Shown here piece after piece: positions 60,953 to 64,000 of a DNA stretch of 64,000 nucleotides (positions are counted from its first letter, which is position 1; every line of letters begins with the position of its first letter). This stretch comes from Tyto alba (Eukaryota; Chordata; Aves; Strigiformes; Tytonidae). The stretch spans positions 24,277,698-24,341,697 of the forward strand of contig NW_024881321.1 of assembly GCF_018691265.1 (NCBI RefSeq). The letters run 5' to 3'. The notes below the pieces were generated by a model. That model was given only the letters and a program-made list of their open reading frames with translations. It had not been told where the DNA came from and did not search any database. A program made the position numbers and the translations under genes.

Positions 60953-61796
60953 GTATGATTTATACCAAACAATTCCATTAGGACTGAATCACAGTGAAAC
61001 TGTACTCAATCCCTTAAATCATAGAGTGTCAGCCCATCAAAAGGAGGGGAAGTGGCGAACAACTGATGTAAATGCATACACTGTGTGAGGATGACAGGAT
61101 TTAATTTGTGAAATAATACTCTTGAAGCTCAATACATCTGTCTGGACACAGAATAAAACTTGTCAATTTGAAATCCACCCGAACGAGGTTCTTGAAACCA
61201 TAGTCATATATGTTGGAAAAGGATGTGTCTGAATATGAACTTTCTGTAAAACCTTATTAATAAATTAACATGTTTACAACATAACCAATCACATCAATCT
61301 ATGTGAATGTAATTTCTCTATGATTAGTGGCTGTAATTTTAATTTCTCTGTACCAATAACTACTCATGATTACTTGTCTTTTGATTACATACTGTATTGC
61401 ATGCTACAGCCTACACCTTTCAGAATGAATCTAACTGTAATCAAACAACTCTACCATCCTTATTTAATCAGCTATCTACAACAAGCACAAGAAACTAGAC
61501 AAAAGACTCTTATCACAATCCATCAGGATAGTAAAGAAATACATCAAGTGTTAAAAAGGGTCAAAAGGAATGGAGAATACTCATTGTGGGAAATCCTATT
61601 TGGATGGCTTCCAGCATCAACTGGAACACTGAACCTAATGTTACCTACTTTAATTTTATTGAGAGCTGTTATATTAAGCTTGTTGTTAAACATTGTTTTA
61701 TATGTTAGAGTTTGGAGGATGGCTAAACAAGTTATGGTAATGCAAAAATTTCTCTGTGTATATATTTCTCATAATATTGGTTTAAACCACATTTAA
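60953..61796 (+). pseudogene. Broken env-like coding remnant
   Basis: The best part is the open frame 61320-61796 (158 aa). It contains QQAQETRQKT, a membrane-proximal GEYSLWEILFGW, a hydrophobic stretch of about 24 residues rich in Leu/Ile/Val, and a short basic tail with RVWRMAK. This layout (ectodomain, membrane segment, short cytoplasmic tail) is that of a retroviral Env C-terminus. Upstream, the same frame continues back to about 61150 with protein-like content but several stops. Another protein-like frame at 60953-61088 ends in a stop. No CX6CC motif or furin-type site is visible in the open part. The assignment rests on layout and on position before an LTR, not on a database match. The copy is inactive. 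Confidence 0.45.
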
Positions 61797-62033
61797 TGAA
61801 ACTGTAATGAGTTAATAGAGGCTAACCAAACACAAAAATTCCCTCACATCATAATTAGATGATTGTATTATCTGTTTGTAGGCACAGAGGCAAAAAGCAA
61901 CCATGCTGCCACTTTATTGTTGTGGATTAAAATATTTGACACAGTTATGATTTAGCAGAAATTCAGGATTTATTAATGGATAGATTTACCACATCTATAA
62001 ATGAGATAAATTGACTTTAGTCATGAGGTAGAT

Positions 62034-62525
62034 TGTGGTGGTACAACTCATCCCCCTTCTTGAGTCACTCAGTGCTTGGTGCAATTCACCCTCCCTGGGC
62101 ACATATCAACCCAGGATGGATTGTAAAAAGCAGCAGACCAGAGAATTAAGGCAACCCCTTAATGTAACTTCCTGCTTCCCCTATTGCATGGGAATGATAA
62201 TGACAACCACCTCCTGACAGCCTAGTACATCTGTACCTGGGCCATGGCCCAAAGTGGGTGATACCAGAACTCCAAAATCTAAGAAGTTCTGGGCCTGTGC
62301 AACTGATGGGAAGTACCAGAGTATTTCACCATCCAAGTTGGGCTGAAATGGAAAAGTACCTGACAAAAATCATTTATTTCAGACCCTATAAATAGCAATG
62401 CCAAGCGAGACCCTTTGAGCTCTCCTGGATCTCGGAGGACTATGACCAGCATCTCCCCTGTGTTGGGATGCCTCTCAGGCATAGACTCCTTGAGGTTTAA
62501 GGACTGTCTGCCAACAAAGCTTACA
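62034..62525 (+). mobile_element. 3' LTR of the env-bearing ERV
   Basis: Starts TGTGGTGGTACAAC directly after AGGTAGAT, with no strong polypurine tract. It has TATAAATAG at 62387-62395, followed by a U5-like region (CTCTCCTGGATCTCGGAGGA). The right edge, about 62525, is tentative. The sequence is unrelated to the other LTRs in the window. Confidence 0.55.
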
Positions 62526-64000
62526 GAAGGACAAAGTGAAGTCAGACTTCTCAAGGCTCAATTATCACTAGTTGAGAAATGCTGAGGCATTGTAAGTATT
62601 TACTCTAAATTCAAAAAGAGGGAAATTTTAACTATAGGCTAGCCTCTTTCATCTACCTCTCTACCTACCCTTGTGTTTGAATGTACACAATTGCCTTCAT
62701 GAGTGTGGATATCTACATATTTCACTGGATCCAAATATTTCTGTCTGTGTGTGTATGTTTTGTGCTTATACATATGTACATATATATACTTTCATTTAGG
62801 GTACCTTGTAATAAGTTAGTGTGCATGTTGTCATTCTCAAAGCTGTAATTAAGTCTCTGTTTTAATTATAACATTTTACCAAATCACCTTGTTAATCCTT
62901 AATTTGGTCAATCATTAAGTGCTGCTAAAATTCAACCTTTTGATCCACCTCACACTATTAATACATCTTGAATTGCTGCTAAATCATAACCATGTCAAAG
63001 ATCTCATCCACGACATGCAGCTAATATGTGTAAATGTGACATTAGAAGTCTCAAGAGAATCATGAAATAGCCATTCACACATAGATTTCAGTAAAGTAGA
63101 AAAATAGAGCACTGAAGCAAGACTAGCTCTTGAGTGAAGACAGATTTTCCCTCAGTTTGCATAAAAGGTTTCTTTCAGAAGAGAGAAACCAAAAACAGAA
63201 CTCAACTTTCCATAGGGTATTTTTGAAAAAGACAAATTTGACGTAAATCAAGAATCATAATTTTGAAAATAACGCACATGATTCTTTGCAATTGTGATCA
63301 CATCAGAACTGATTTATCTATATTGTAAGAGAGAGTTAAGGCAGACATGAACTGTACTGTTCAGAACTGCTTGTCCTCAATAAGGATTATTCAGCCCTCT
63401 AAGCACTGCTGGCTGCTCATCACACAATGAAAGTTGTGCTGACGCAAAAGTAGCTCTGATGATGTCCCACGTATACATTCATGCAGCTCCCTTTCATTTT
63501 GTTACTGATTGACTGCAGACACTTTACACAATTTCTTTTAAAACTGTTAAATTGATCAAATCCCAGTAATGTCTTTCATCACATTTCCAGCTACTAATTC
63601 TGTTTGATGATCAAGGTAATGAATCAACCATAAATTTTGGAACTTTTTTAAGCCCTGTACAAAGCCTTTTCTTATATATTCTACTATTAGTCATTTCACT
63701 GATTTCTTCTCTGTTGCATTGCAGTAATATTTTCCTTGAGAAGTTAATAGATTAGGAAAAATAGAAACAGGCTTGGGTATGGCTTCTATTGTGAGGTGTT
63801 GGGTTTTTTCTCTCCATCCAGAATATTTAGAAAGACATTATAAAAGTGTTTGAATATTCATTTTCTTACAAATGAAGTCATCTTGTCAAAACATTAAAAA
63901 CATCAAAGAAATTTAGTGACAAAGACATAATTCTATCAGAACACACAATGCATTCCAGATGCAAGACCAACCTTATTTTCAATTAAAACAATAGACTGAT
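62526..64000. other. Unique AT-rich DNA
   Basis: No gene, RNA or transposon is recognised between the last LTR and the end of the window. Confidence 0.6.

Larger units (their letters stand above)
60878..62525 (+). mobile_element. Deleted provirus with env-like remnant
   Basis: A third ERV starts 41 bp after the previous LTR. The first 60-70 bp (60878-about 60940) match the first bases of the LTR at 62034, sharing CACTCAGTGCTTGGTG, so they are a 5' LTR remnant. Most of the 5' LTR, gag and pol are deleted and the sequence passes straight into an env-like frame. A 3' LTR closes it. Flanking 5-mers GCAGG (60873-60877) and GAAGG (62526-62530) differ at one base and may be the target duplication. 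That also sets the tentative right edge. Confidence 0.6.

Noticed and set aside
1..64000. CRISPR arrays, operons, tRNA or rRNA genes
   Set aside because: None was seen on either strand. The repeat content is that of a bird nuclear genome, where the first two are not expected.

Overview
This window looks like AT-rich avian nuclear DNA, roughly two-thirds A+T by eye. The recognisable sequence is almost entirely retrotransposons: CR1 LINEs with their typical 3' tail, and solo or broken LTRs of endogenous retroviruses. I see no L1, Alu-like SINE, bacterial gene, operon or CRISPR array. The combination of CR1 and bird-type LTRs suggests a bird, probably a neoavian or passerine; that is an inference from repeat content. 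I found no host protein-coding exon, tRNA or rRNA that I can support. The open frames that do occur are short, or lie inside transposons.

Layout. 1-3698 is mostly unique sequence with a strong G-run cluster near 730-800, followed by a solo LTR (3699-4253). 4254-15044 is long and featureless. 15045-16851 is an unusual ERV insertion whose two ends are both the U3 end of the same LTR, in inverted orientation, inside a perfect 5-bp target duplication. A CR1 (about 17243-17980) and a solo LTR (20737-21750) follow. 21751-32701 holds an old CR1 relic, a truncated LTR and pyrimidine/purine tracts. A complete solo LTR lies at 32702-33780. 33781-41216 is unique sequence. 41217-45515 carries two CR1s tail to tail; the first is split by an ERVK-type solo LTR with a 6-bp target duplication. 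Two more short-family LTRs lie at 47459-48022 and 51646-52183. 56214-58098 has three CR1 fragments. 59053-62525 is a pile-up: an ERVL-type LTR split by a second, ERV1-type LTR, then a deleted provirus with an env-like remnant and a 3' LTR. The rest, to 64000, is unique sequence.

Four separate insertions belong to one LTR family of about 1.0-1.1 kb (15045, 20737, 32702, 59053), and three to a second family of about 0.55 kb (3699, 47459, 51646). LTR sequence covers about 15% of the window by my boundaries, which seems high for bird DNA and fits a gene-poor or W-linked region, though the sequence alone cannot decide this. Nothing here looks like a working gene system. The most unusual object is the inverted-end provirus at 15045-16851.
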